DNA of 64,000 nucleotides from the NCBI RefSeq assembly GCF_000170835.1, contig NZ_ABCP01000015.1, forward strand, positions 1-64,000, in the 5' to 3' direction. This document shows, in pieces, positions 30,475-39,638 of the stretch; the stretch's first letter is position 1, and each line of letters starts with the position of its first letter. The notes beneath the pieces were generated by a model. The model saw only the letters and a program-made list of their open reading frames with translations, made no database searches and had not been told where the DNA came from. This DNA is from Marinobacter algicola DG893. GTDB lineage: Bacteria > Pseudomonadota > Gammaproteobacteria > Pseudomonadales > Oleiphilaceae. Made by a program: the position numbers and the translations under genes.

Positions 30475-31521
30475 TCAGTGACGTCGGGCGCTCCACACGG
30501 TGAAGCGTCGGTCGCCGGCGATCGCCCTGACCGGCCCGACATGACGACGGATCAGCGCCTCATAGGGAAGAAACGCGTTCGCCACCAGGCGCAACTCACC
30601 CCCAGGCTCCAGGTGCTTTGCCACGCCCTGCAGGAACTGCTCAGTCATGGACGTATCGGTGCGAACACCGGTATGGAATGGCGGGTTGGTAACAACTGTG
30701 GTGTAGCGGCCGTCAACGCCGGACAACCCGTCGGAGGCGTGGATCACGCCATCGACGCCCGCCTCCTGATAGGTCGCGCGAGCGCAAGCAACGGCCTGAA
30801 ATTGCACGTCTACGCCGTCGACTGGAAAAACGTCCTGCCCCCTGGCTCGCTGGAGCAACTGCAACCAGGTGCCGATAACACCTGCGCCACAGGCAAAGTC
30901 CAGCACGGGTCCTTTCTCCAGCGATGAGCTGGCAAGGGTTTGCAGCAGCATGGCAGTACCATCATCCAGCTCTCCGTCACTGAATATACCGGGCAAGCCG
31001 GCCACGCTGAAGCCAATTCCCGCGCTTTCAACCGGATGCCACTGACGCCAACGTTGAAGGTCAAACGCTGGACGCCTGGGCAGGCTATCGGCTTGCCAGA
31101 CCTGGCAATGACGGGCACTGTCTGCCTTCGATGCTTGAGGCGCCAGTTCCTTCAGCTGTTTCACAGCGCCGGCAATACCTTCTTTCTTTTCGCCCACCAG
31201 GACCAGTCGAGCACCCTCGGCCGCCAGCCAAAGCGCCAACTCAAGCCTTATCGACAACTCCGCTCTGGCCTTGGGGAGGAACACCACCAGGGTATCGGCC
31301 GTGCCAGGTGACAACTCCGGAGCGTCATAACCAAAGGCCGCCGTCCAGCCGCTGACGGCCAGCAATTGTTGGTAGTTGCCAAAATGCTCGGAAATCGTCA
31401 GTCCCCGGCTTGGCAATAGGGGAAGCAACGCGGGATCGACCACGCCAATAACGACCAGGCGACCACGCAACAGGTTCCGGTTCTTGAGCAGGGCTTCGTG
31501 GGAATTGGGCAGTGCAGGCAT
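30475..31521 (-). CDS. rsmC: 16S rRNA (guanine(1207)-N2)-methyltransferase RsmC-like
   Basis: Methyltransferase of 348 residues built of two fold copies, the first without cofactor motifs. The second half has PVLDFACGAGVIGTWL for SAM and VTNPPFHTGVRTD, the NPPF-H motif of RsmC/RlmG, then LRLVANAFLPYE near the end, as in RsmC. The closest alternative is a second RlmG-like enzyme, but overall motifs favour RsmC. It is a single gene read leftward, about 107 bases after the small-protein gene. Confidence 0.87.
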   Translation of the reverse strand: MPALPNSHEALLKNRNLLRGRLVVIGVVDPALLPLLPSRGLTISEHFGNYQQLLAVSGWTAAFGYDAPELSPGTADTLVVFLPKARAELSIRLELALWLAAEGARLVLVGEKKEGIAGAVKQLKELAPQASKADSARHCQVWQADSLPRRPAFDLQRWRQWHPVESAGIGFSVAGLPGIFSDGELDDGTAMLLQTLASSSLEKGPVLDFACGAGVIGTWLQLLQRARGQDVFPVDGVDVQFQAVACARATYQEAGVDGVIHASDGLSGVDGRYTTVVTNPPFHTGVRTDTSMTEQFLQGVAKHLEPGGELRLVANAFLPYEALIRRHVGPVRAIAGDRRFTVWSARRH

Positions 31522-31628
31522 TGATCAACGTATCCCGGCGTTCATATCAGGTGGGATACTTTAACCGGAACTGAGCCCTGAGTCTTGGCCCGGGCGATCA
31601 GAAACCGGCAGATTCCAGCTAGGGCCTC

Positions 31629-31802
31629 TTACTTGTAGCGAGCAACCGTGTTGGCTCGCAACGCATCTTCGGGTGACATGCCCCAATCTTCCGCTGCTTC
31701 AGGCTGCGGTGTCGTCTCGCTGCCGCGGCGGCGGGCCTGAGTGGATTGTGTCGTTTTACGCTGACTCATGGCACTGAGCGCTTTTTGAACGATCTCTCGC
31801 AT
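31629..31802 (-). CDS. Uncharacterised 57-residue protein
   Basis: Small gene with the sequence MREIVQKALSAMSQRK, then a Thr/Gln/Arg-rich centre (RRRGSE), and EDWGMSPEDALRANTVARYK at the end. It starts at the ATG at 31802, 6 bases after a perfect AGGAGG (31809-31814) and ends with TAA at 31629. Hydrophilic, no signal peptide or membrane segment; net charge is about neutral, with basic residues in the centre and acidic ones after it. I do not recognise a family. The ribosome binding site lies in one arm of a long inverted repeat. It follows the carbonic anhydrase gene on the same strand with a 125-base gap. The strong ribosome binding site is the main support for a real gene. Confidence 0.65.
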   Translation of the reverse strand: MREIVQKALSAMSQRKTTQSTQARRRGSETTPQPEAAEDWGMSPEDALRANTVARYK

Positions 31803-31803
31803 G

Positions 31804-31857
31804 GTTAACCTCCTGATATGTTACAAATTCAGTGTAACAATCCATCAGGAGGTTAAC
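31804..31857. promoter_or_regulatory. Long inverted repeat covering the ribosome binding site of the 57-residue protein
   Basis: Outer arms GTTAACCTCCTGAT (31804-31817) and ATCAGGAGGTTAAC (31844-31857) are perfect complements; inner arms GTTACA (31820-31825) and TGTAAC (31833-31838) enclose a 7-base loop. In a leftward transcript the second outer arm is the AGGAGG site and would be paired by the first. Alternatively the inner TGTTACA-N7-TGTAACA, counted with flanking bases, may be a protein binding site. Confidence 0.7.
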
Positions 31858-31882
31858 TGTGATGACGCGCCGGGTCAGAAAG

Positions 31883-31918
31883 TGACACCCGTCACGAATA
31901 ATTGACACAATTTGACAT
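31883..31918. repeat. Direct repeats TGACAC/TGACAC/TGACAT
   Basis: Copies begin at 31883, 31903 and 31913, spaced by 20 and 10 bases, about two turns and one turn of the helix. The first is also part of GTGAC-ACCC-GTCAC (31882-31895). They lie between the carbonic anhydrase stop and the 57-residue gene and could be an activator site. Confidence 0.4.
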
Positions 31919-31927
31919 TCTTTTGCG

Positions 31928-32605
31928 TCAACTTTTCTGGCGACCCGAACGGACCGGCCTCAACACCAGTTCATCAATACTGTTTTGTTTGACGGCCTCG
32001 AGATCGGCCTCGGAGCTGATGGACAGCCCCATATCCCGAAGGATACCGTCGGCCACGTCGTAGACAAAGCCATGCACGGTCAACGCCTGCCCACGGCGCC
32101 AGGCCTCCTGAACAACGTTGTTTTGACAGACGTGACCAACCTGCTCCACCACGTTTAACTCGCACAGGCGGTCAACGCGGTCCTGCTCGGATGCCAGGTC
32201 ATCAAGGATGTCCTGATGTTTGTCGCGAACGTCCTGAACGTGCCGAAGCCAGTTCGAAAGCACGCCAAAGCCCTCGTTGCTCAGGGCCGCCTTAACGCCC
32301 CCGCAGCCATAATGACCGACGACGAGAATGTGCTTGACCTTGAGCGCATCAATGGCGAACTGAAGCACCGACAGGCAGTTAAAGTCGGTGTGCACCACCA
32401 CATTGGCCACGTTTCGGTGCACAAACAACTCACCCGGCATCAGGTCAACGATCTGGTTGGCAGGAACCCGACTATCCGCGCAGCCAATCCAGAGGTACTC
32501 CGGCGCCTGCTGGTTGGACAGGCGGTCAAAAAACTGAGGGTCCTGGCTCTTGATGCCGTCAGCCCAAGCCTTGTTTTTGTCCAGCAAATGATCAAGCTGC
32601 CCCAT
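31928..32605 (-). CDS. can: Beta-class carbonic anhydrase
   Basis: Zinc enzyme that interconverts CO2 and bicarbonate, supplying bicarbonate to carboxylases. With the ATG at 32605, behind GGAGGAGG, it has 225 residues. The zinc ligands are Cys42, His98 and Cys101 with Asp44-Arg46 as the catalytic dyad, exactly the numbering of E. coli Can; CADSRVPAN and VVGHYGCGGV are the motifs. An in-frame TTG one codon upstream is an unlikely start. It lies downstream of the NAD-glutamate dehydrogenase gene on the same strand, with a 65-base gap. Confidence 0.95.
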   Translation of the reverse strand: MGQLDHLLDKNKAWADGIKSQDPQFFDRLSNQQAPEYLWIGCADSRVPANQIVDLMPGELFVHRNVANVVVHTDFNCLSVLQFAIDALKVKHILVVGHYGCGGVKAALSNEGFGVLSNWLRHVQDVRDKHQDILDDLASEQDRVDRLCELNVVEQVGHVCQNNVVQEAWRRGQALTVHGFVYDVADGILRDMGLSISSEADLEAVKQNSIDELVLRPVRSGRQKS

Positions 32606-32670
32606 CAAACCTCCTCCTAATGATCAACATTGCCCGGAATTGAACGGTAATTCGCGACATAAATCAATCA

Positions 32671-35600
32671 TCAACTGGTCTGAGTCAGATTGGTATCGTG
32701 ATGTTCGTGCATGGTCGTCTGAGCCAGATCCAGTAGCTCCCGCAACGCCACGGAGAACATCGCGTATTCCGGTTCACGTACCCCTTTAAGCTCTGTCAGC
32801 ATGGACTTCCAGCGGCTGATCATGGTGCTGTGCCGCGCCATCCAGTTGTCAACAGCGCTGCTGACGTCTCCCGGTTTGGCAGCCAACTTCAGCACACCGG
32901 TGGTCAGGGCCCTCTGCTGCCAATCCAGATCCTCACGGAAACTTTCCCTCGCCAGGGCTTGCCAGTGAGACGCAGGCACCAGGGCGGCAATGGCGTTGGC
33001 AAACCAGTTCAGATCCAGCTTGTCTCCGAGATCATAGTAGAGATTGGCAACGGTTTTCAGGGGCATGCCTGTTGCTTCACGGGCCTCGATAATACCGAGG
33101 GACGAGTAGAGGTAGGTAGTTCCTGACGCCACGGAGGCCAGATCTCCCGGTAAGCCTGCCTCCACCAACTCGTCATGGCGCTTCTTCCAATCAGCACATG
33201 CCTGTTCACCAAGGTAGTCCGGCAGGTCGGACGTAATCTTCCAGACGCTGTCAGCGAAACGCTCCATATGGCTCTGAATACCCAGTTCAGCCCGGCGGTT
33301 GCGCAACAACCAGCGAACAGCGCGGCGAATCAGTCGCATCAGGTCGCCCATCAGATCCATCTGAATCTTGGCCGGGATGAAGTAGTCCAGGTACTCCACC
33401 TTGTCCCACCAGGTGTCCAACCGGAAGACGTCGCGAGCGATGATCCAGGCCAGCGCAATCGATGCTGCATCAGCCCCGGTTGATTGCTTCAACCGCTCCA
33501 CAAAGGTGATGCCCATGTGGTTGACCATGTCGTTGGCGATCTGAGTCGCAATGATCTCACGACGCAACTGATGCTCACCCAGCTCTTTGGAGAACTTGCG
33601 AGTCAGGTCCTGAGGAAACACTTTGTACATTTCTCCAGCCAACAAGGGCTCATCCGGCAGACTGCTGTCAATCAGGGTCTGCTTAAGATCACCCTTGACG
33701 TAGGAAATCAGCACGGACAGTTCCGGACGGGTCAGTCCCTTCTTGTCCAACTTGCGCTCGGACAGGGTTTCGTCGTCAGGCAGAAACTCCAGGCTGCGAT
33801 TCAGCTTGCCCTCGCTTTCCATGGTGTTCATCAGCCGGCGGTATTCTTCGAGCCGGGTAATGGCCCCCACACTGGCAATACTGATGGCCTGTGTCTGTCG
33901 ATAATTGTTCTTGAGCACCAGGGCAGCCACATCATCCGTCATTTCCTCCAGCATGATGTTGCGCTGCTTATCCGTCAGATCCCCCATCGCAACCGCCTGG
34001 TTCAGGAGAATCTTCATGTTCACTTCGTGGTCGGAGCAATCCACACCACCGGAGTTGTCGATGAAGTCGGTATTAAGCCGGCCGCCGCGTAACGCAAACT
34101 CGATACGCCCGAACTGCGTCAGGCCCAGGTTCCCACCTTCGCCCACAATCTTGCAGCGAAGCTCTGAACCGTTGATACGAACCGCATCGTTGGCTTTGTC
34201 CCCAACGTCCCCGTGAGACTCGCCCTGGCCCTTGACGTAGGTTCCAATACCACCCACCCAAAGCAGGTCGGCCTGAGCCTTCAGGATGTGGGTAATCAAC
34301 ATATTGGGCGGCACCCGGTCGGACTTGATCCCCAGCAGTTTCTTCATTTCGGGGCTGACCGGAATGGACTTGGCGCTGCGATTGAAGACGCCACCACCTT
34401 TGGAAATCAGACTGGTGTCGTAATCTGTCCAGGAGGAGCGTGGTAGGTCGAACAAACGCTTACGCTCCTTGTAGCTTTTTGCCGCGTCCGGGGCCGGGTC
34501 GATAAAAATGTGCACATGGTTGAAGGCGGCGACCAACTTTGTCTTTTCCGAAGAAAGCAGGCCGTTGCCGAATACGTCTCCCGCCATATCACCGATACCG
34601 ATGGCGGTGAATTCATCCAGTGCAGGGTTGATGCCCAGCTCGCGGAAATGGCGCTCCACGGACACCCAGGCACCACGGGCGGTTATGCCCATCTTCTTGT
34701 GGTCATAGCCGTTGCTGCCACCGGAGGCAAAGGCATCTCCCATCCAGAAGCCATACTCCGCCGCCAGACCATTGGCGATGTCCGAAAAGGTTGCAGTCCC
34801 CTTGTCAGCAGCCACGACCAGGTAATGGTCATCCTCATCGTGACGAATCACCGACGCTGGCGGCTGAATACCTGCGTCCACCAGGTTGTCGGTAATGTCC
34901 AACAGGCCACGGATGAACGTCTTATAGGCCTCGATGCCTTCGGCCTGGAAGGCCTCGCGATCCGACATGTCCGGAAGGCGCTTGGCCACGAAACCGCCCT
35001 TGGCACCGACGGGCACGATGACCGCGTTCTTGACCTGCTGTGCCTTGACCAGCCCGAGAATCTCGGTGCGGTAGTCCTCGAAACGGTCAGACCAGCGCAA
35101 GCCACCTCGGGCCACCTTGCCACCTCGCAGATGCACACCCTCAACCCGAGGCGAGTAGACAAAAATCTCGAACATGGGCATGGGCAGTGGCATATCCGGA
35201 ATGCGGGATGGGTCGAATTTCACACTGATATACGGCTTTGTACGACCTTCACCGTCGGGCTGATAATAGTTGGTTCGCAGGGTAGCCTGCATCAGCTCCA
35301 GGAACAGACGCAAGACACGGTCCTCACTCAGGTTTTCTACCTCGTCAAGCCCGGCATTGAACTCGATCTCAAGCTTCTGCTGCGCGGCTGCGCTTTTACC
35401 CTCGCTCTGATAACGCTCCGGATTAAAGCGCACTTCGAAAAACTCCAGCAACAACCGCGTCAGGTCCACATGGTTGACCAGGGTATTGGAGATAAAGGTC
35501 TGGCTGTTGGAAAAACGGATCTGACGCATGTAACGGGCGTAGGTCCGCAGCAAAGCAATCTCCCGCCAGCTCATGTAGGAGGACAACAGCAGCCGGTTGA

Positions 35601-37557
35601 AGGCGTCATTCTCCGCATCGCCGTACCACACGCGACGGAACAGATCCTCAAAAATAGGTCGGATACGGTGGATATCAACAACTTTCCCGCTGTGAGCCTG
35701 CAGGGTGAAGTCGTGTATCCATACCGTCGTCTCTTTCCGGTCCATAACTTCAAAGGGGTGCTCGCCGATCACCCGGAATCCCAGGTTGTCGAAAATGGGC
35801 ATGACATCGGACAACGGCAACGGCTCATCCGGATAGAAGAGTTTGAAATGGAGTGTACTTTCGTCCTCTTCCAGAGCCCGATAGAAGCTCATGGTGAGAT
35901 GCTTTTCCCCGGCCGCGCCGGATATATGCTCGAGATCAATGGCAGCCCGCCGCGGCGAAAACATTTCTTTGTAACTGGCAGGGAAACCACCGGAGTATAC
36001 ACGGAACATCTCGTTGCCCTGCTCTTCGCCATAGGCCTCGGTCAGCGCTTCCAGCAGGCCATCTCGCCAGGACTGGGCCAACCCGATCACCTTGTCGCGA
36101 ATCTCCGAAATCGGCAGTTGCCGGTTTTCCACCTGAGGCACCCGTATCGTGAACTGCACCCGCGCCAGAACCGACTCGGAAAAATGCGTCACGAATTCGA
36201 TATCCTCGGCACCCAGGGTTTCCAGCAACTCCTGCTCGACCTTCAGGCGCAACTCGGTGTTGTAGATATCCCTGGGGAAGAACGCCAGGCAGGTCACAAA
36301 CTGGCCATACACGTCTTCCCGCATGAACAGTTCGATACGACGGCGTTCCTGGATGTAGAGAATGCTCTTGGCGACGGACAGCAGTTCTCCGGGCTCTATC
36401 TGGAACAGTTCATCCCGGGGGTACACCGTGAGGATCTGATCCAGCTCCTTACCCGCGTAATCATCACGCAGGAAACCCGAACGTCTCATGACCGTCTGGA
36501 ACTTGCGGCGCAGCAGGGGAATCTCATCCGGGCGTTCGTTGTAGACCCGTGAGGTATACAGCCCCAGGAAACGACGCTCGCCAACCACTTCGCCCTTGCT
36601 GTTGAACTTCTTGACGGCGATGTAGTCCGGATAGGCCGGACGGTGAACCCGCGAACGCTGGGCGGACTTCGCGAAAATGAAAATATCGTCGGTGCGGGTC
36701 ATTTCATGCCGGGTGCGCTGTGGCAGTTCATTGAGCCGAACGCGATCCGGGCGTTCGTTATTCACCCGCAGGATACCCAGTTCGGAATTCTCCACACGGC
36801 GGACCACCAGCCCGCTCTTGTCCTTGGCGAAATCGTATTCGTCGTAGCCGAGGAAGGTGAAGTGGTCTTTGACCAGCCACGCCAGGAACGCCTTCGCCTC
36901 CTCCTTTTCCTCGTCGTCGATACCCGCCGTGGTATTATCCAGCTCCCGGCTGATTTCATTGACTTTTTCAGTCACAATCGGAAAGTCACTGACCGCTATG
37001 CGGACTTCATGAAGAATGGTTTGCAGCACCTCTTCAAGCGACCTCAGGTCTTCCGGGCTGCTATGCCGGTCAATCTCCAGCACAATGAACGCCTCGTAGC
37101 TGGCATTGGCGGACTTCTTTTTCGGAGGATGCAGTTTTTTCAGTTTGCCCTGAGTGTCCCTCTCCACCTGAAGTATGGAGTGCTGAATGGAGTGGGTACC
37201 GATTTCCCGCTGGTTAATGGCAATTCGCAGGGAATCGATCAAGAACGGCATGTTTGGATGAAGAATGAAAATGACGGTGTGGGTGGACTGCCATCCATCG
37301 CTTTCGAGGTCCGGATTGAACACGGACACAGGGGTTTCCTCGGCGGACCGTTTCTGAAGAAACTGCCAGGCTGCGAGGATAGCCCCATAGGTATCTGAAA
37401 ATCGTCGACTTATAAGTTCTTCAAGAGGAATGTGAGCATAGTGCTGCTTCGCGAATTCACTGATCTTTTTCGCTTCGGTTTTCGCTATTTTTTCAGCGAA
37501 AGCTTCGTCCAGCTGTTGGAAAAACTGTTCCTTGCTGGCGATCGTCAGCGCATTCAT
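32671..37557 (-). CDS. gdhB: NAD-specific glutamate dehydrogenase, large (180 kDa) type
   Basis: Oxidatively deaminates glutamate to 2-oxoglutarate and ammonium. The length, 1628 residues, is that of the L_180 class. The N-terminal half (about 1-700) has ACT-like regulatory domains; the catalytic region has RGGLRWSDRFEDYRTE near residue 820 and VGAKGGFVAKR near 853, then the nucleotide-binding part with GIGDMAGDVFGNG; the C-terminal 450 residues are helical. In Pseudomonas relatives it works in arginine and glutamate use and is controlled allosterically. The reading frame is intact. It is transcribed divergently from the moxR gene, which starts 144 bases away. Confidence 0.96.
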   Translation of the reverse strand: MNALTIASKEQFFQQLDEAFAEKIAKTEAKKISEFAKQHYAHIPLEELISRRFSDTYGAILAAWQFLQKRSAEETPVSVFNPDLESDGWQSTHTVIFILHPNMPFLIDSLRIAINQREIGTHSIQHSILQVERDTQGKLKKLHPPKKKSANASYEAFIVLEIDRHSSPEDLRSLEEVLQTILHEVRIAVSDFPIVTEKVNEISRELDNTTAGIDDEEKEEAKAFLAWLVKDHFTFLGYDEYDFAKDKSGLVVRRVENSELGILRVNNERPDRVRLNELPQRTRHEMTRTDDIFIFAKSAQRSRVHRPAYPDYIAVKKFNSKGEVVGERRFLGLYTSRVYNERPDEIPLLRRKFQTVMRRSGFLRDDYAGKELDQILTVYPRDELFQIEPGELLSVAKSILYIQERRRIELFMREDVYGQFVTCLAFFPRDIYNTELRLKVEQELLETLGAEDIEFVTHFSESVLARVQFTIRVPQVENRQLPISEIRDKVIGLAQSWRDGLLEALTEAYGEEQGNEMFRVYSGGFPASYKEMFSPRRAAIDLEHISGAAGEKHLTMSFYRALEEDESTLHFKLFYPDEPLPLSDVMPIFDNLGFRVIGEHPFEVMDRKETTVWIHDFTLQAHSGKVVDIHRIRPIFEDLFRRVWYGDAENDAFNRLLLSSYMSWREIALLRTYARYMRQIRFSNSQTFISNTLVNHVDLTRLLLEFFEVRFNPERYQSEGKSAAAQQKLEIEFNAGLDEVENLSEDRVLRLFLELMQATLRTNYYQPDGEGRTKPYISVKFDPSRIPDMPLPMPMFEIFVYSPRVEGVHLRGGKVARGGLRWSDRFEDYRTEILGLVKAQQVKNAVIVPVGAKGGFVAKRLPDMSDREAFQAEGIEAYKTFIRGLLDITDNLVDAGIQPPASVIRHDEDDHYLVVAADKGTATFSDIANGLAAEYGFWMGDAFASGGSNGYDHKKMGITARGAWVSVERHFRELGINPALDEFTAIGIGDMAGDVFGNGLLSSEKTKLVAAFNHVHIFIDPAPDAAKSYKERKRLFDLPRSSWTDYDTSLISKGGGVFNRSAKSIPVSPEMKKLLGIKSDRVPPNMLITHILKAQADLLWVGGIGTYVKGQGESHGDVGDKANDAVRINGSELRCKIVGEGGNLGLTQFGRIEFALRGGRLNTDFIDNSGGVDCSDHEVNMKILLNQAVAMGDLTDKQRNIMLEEMTDDVAALVLKNNYRQTQAISIASVGAITRLEEYRRLMNTMESEGKLNRSLEFLPDDETLSERKLDKKGLTRPELSVLISYVKGDLKQTLIDSSLPDEPLLAGEMYKVFPQDLTRKFSKELGEHQLRREIIATQIANDMVNHMGITFVERLKQSTGADAASIALAWIIARDVFRLDTWWDKVEYLDYFIPAKIQMDLMGDLMRLIRRAVRWLLRNRRAELGIQSHMERFADSVWKITSDLPDYLGEQACADWKKRHDELVEAGLPGDLASVASGTTYLYSSLGIIEAREATGMPLKTVANLYYDLGDKLDLNWFANAIAALVPASHWQALARESFREDLDWQQRALTTGVLKLAAKPGDVSSAVDNWMARHSTMISRWKSMLTELKGVREPEYAMFSVALRELLDLAQTTMHEHHDTNLTQTS

Positions 37558-37701
37558 AGTCGACCTCTGAGAGTGTGAAATAAACGTAATCGGTGTACCG
37601 TCACATAAGCATAGTCAAAGCCTTGATTTTTGCCCCACAGATGCGAAAACTGCGGCATCTACTTACGCGAACCGTCTCTGCAGTAGGAGTGGACACCCCC
37701 C

Positions 37702-38664
37702 ATGGCATTACAGCATACGTTTGGAGAGCTCAGGTCTCAGTTAGCAAAAAGGATCATTGGCCAGGAGAAACTGGTGGACCGTTTGCTGATTGCCCTGCTG
37801 GCCGATGGCCACCTACTGGTAGAAGGTGCTCCCGGCCTGGCCAAAACTACCGCCATCAAAGCCCTAGCCGACCACCTCGAAGGCGACTTTCACCGCATCC
37901 AGTTCACTCCGGACCTGCTGCCATCCGACGTAACCGGCAGTGAGATCTACCGAGCTGAAACCGGACAATTCGAGTTTCAGCATGGCCCGATCTTCCATAA
38001 CCTGGTGCTGGCCGATGAAATCAACCGGGCGCCGGCCAAGGTACAGTCAGCGCTACTCGAAGCCATGGGCGAACGCCAGGTCAGTGTCGGCATGCGCACC
38101 TTCCCACTGGATCGCCTGTTCATGGTGATGGCCACCCAGAACCCCATCGAACAAGAAGGCACCTACCCTCTGCCTGAAGCCCAGCTCGACCGCTTCCTGA
38201 TGCACGTGGTGATTGACTACCCTTCAGCCGCCGCGGAGAAAGAAATTCTCCATCTTGCGCGCAACGATTACCGCCGTGGGCAGGTGGCCGCTGAAGTCCG
38301 CCTGACGGCCGAACAGGTTTTCGAGGCCCGGCACGCGGTTTCCGACATCTACATGTCAGAGCCTGTCGAGCAATACCTGCTGGCACTGGTGCTTGCTACC
38401 CGTGACCCGGCATCACTTGACCCGGAACTGGCCCGCTGGACGGCCTTTGGTGCCAGCCCACGCGGCACCATCGCACTGGATCGCTGCGCCAGAGCCATGG
38501 CCTGGCTGGAAGGACGGGACTACGTCAGTCCGGATGATGTTCGTAACATTGCCTTCGACGTCCTTCGCCATCGTATTTTGCTGACGTTTGAAGCCGAAGC
38601 CGAAGGCCTGACCGCAGATGCGATTATCCAGCGCCTGATAGACCGCGTTCCGGTAACAGCCTGA
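37702..38664 (+). CDS. MoxR family AAA+ ATPase
   Basis: AAA+ ATPase of 320 residues that by family acts as a chaperone together with von Willebrand A proteins. Walker A is GAPGLAKTT (42-50), Walker B LVLADEINRAPAKVQ, and sensor 1 ATQNPIEQEGTYPLPEAQLDRF. The start is behind TAGGAG. It is the first gene of a six-gene operon (MoxR, DUF58, DUF4381, two vWA proteins, BatD) resembling the Bat/aerotolerance operons. The target of the MoxR-vWA pair here is unknown. Confidence 0.94.
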   Translation: MALQHTFGELRSQLAKRIIGQEKLVDRLLIALLADGHLLVEGAPGLAKTTAIKALADHLEGDFHRIQFTPDLLPSDVTGSEIYRAETGQFEFQHGPIFHNLVLADEINRAPAKVQSALLEAMGERQVSVGMRTFPLDRLFMVMATQNPIEQEGTYPLPEAQLDRFLMHVVIDYPSAAAEKEILHLARNDYRRGQVAAEVRLTAEQVFEARHAVSDIYMSEPVEQYLLALVLATRDPASLDPELARWTAFGASPRGTIALDRCARAMAWLEGRDYVSPDDVRNIAFDVLRHRILLTFEAEAEGLTADAIIQRLIDRVPVTA

Positions 38665-38674
38665 CACCGTGACC

Positions 38675-39619
38675 ATGACGCCCGAAGAGCCAGCAACCCA
38701 TATTCCCCTTTCCGGCCTCATTCGCCTGCAGGCAGATGCCCGCGCCTTGAAGTTGCCGGCTGCGCGCCCGGTAAGATCCCGGCAGGCCGGCTTACAACGC
38801 TCTCCCCGTCGCGGGCGGGGCATGGCCTTTGCTGAAGTACGCCAGTATCAGCCTGGGGACGATATCCGCAGCATCGACTGGCGGGTGACCGCCCGACGGC
38901 AATCGCCACACACAAAGCTCTACGAGGAGGAGCGCGAGCGCCCTGTGCTCCTGCTTTGCGACCTGGGACCTTCCCTGTTTTTCGCCAGCACCGGCGCTTA
39001 CAAACAGGTTCGCGGGGCCCAGATTGCCGGCATCCTGGCCTGGCTTGCCCTTTGGTCTGGCGACCAGGTTGGGGGCATTGTTTTCAATGGCAACGAACTC
39101 ACCGTGCAACGACCGGCGCGTCGCAAGAAGTCGGTACTGCAATTCCTCGACACGGTGGCAAGACAGCAAAGAAGCACACGCGACTCGAGCGCCGCCGCAG
39201 CCTCTGTCGCGGGAAACGCTACCCTGGATACGGCCCTGCGGGAAGCGCGTCGGGTGGCCCACACCGGTAGCCGCATTTTCGTTATCAGTGACTTTCTGAC
39301 CATTACCACGGAAACGTCGCGGCTACTCGGTTCACTGGCGCGTCACAACACGGTCAGCGCACTGAGAGTCGTTGACCCGCTGGAACTGAAGCTACCTGAA
39401 AGCGGTCGTTTCGCCATTGCCGGCGAGGACGGACCGGTGTGGTTTGATAGCAGCAACCCCCGCTTCCAGAGGGCCTATGCGGACAAGGTTCGCCAGCATA
39501 CGGAAGCCCTTGAGGAGTGCTTTCGAACGGCGGGTGTACAGCCCGCCAGCGTCATGACCGGCGATCAGCCAGCGTTGGCGTTGCAGGCACTGCTTGGCCC
39601 CCGAGGCCACATCGGATGA
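38675..39619 (+). CDS. DUF58 domain-containing protein
   Basis: Soluble protein of 314 residues. The DUF58 signature GDDIRSIDWRVTARRQSPHTKLYEEERERPVLLL lies in the first third and precedes a vWA-like fold. A GTG at 38669 is an alternative start two codons upstream. DUF58 proteins nearly always follow a MoxR ATPase, as here (10 bases after its stop), and are thought to be partners of it. The end overlaps the in-frame region upstream of the next gene, which starts 19 bases later. Confidence 0.9.
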   Translation: MTPEEPATHIPLSGLIRLQADARALKLPAARPVRSRQAGLQRSPRRGRGMAFAEVRQYQPGDDIRSIDWRVTARRQSPHTKLYEEERERPVLLLCDLGPSLFFASTGAYKQVRGAQIAGILAWLALWSGDQVGGIVFNGNELTVQRPARRKKSVLQFLDTVARQQRSTRDSSAAAASVAGNATLDTALREARRVAHTGSRIFVISDFLTITTETSRLLGSLARHNTVSALRVVDPLELKLPESGRFAIAGEDGPVWFDSSNPRFQRAYADKVRQHTEALEECFRTAGVQPASVMTGDQPALALQALLGPRGHIG

Positions 39620-39638
39620 CAGGAACCGCAAAGACCCC

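Noticed and set aside
30870..30877. GCCGATAA on the + strand inside rsmC, and another at 18150 inside gap
   Set aside because: The -10 octamer matches sigma-28 but there is no -35 element at the right distance, and no + strand gene follows.
34510..36552. Long open frame (680 codons) on the + strand opposite the glutamate dehydrogenase gene
   Set aside because: It lies wholly antisense to a conserved gene, has no ribosome binding site or recognisable motif, and is explained by the codon bias of the real gene.
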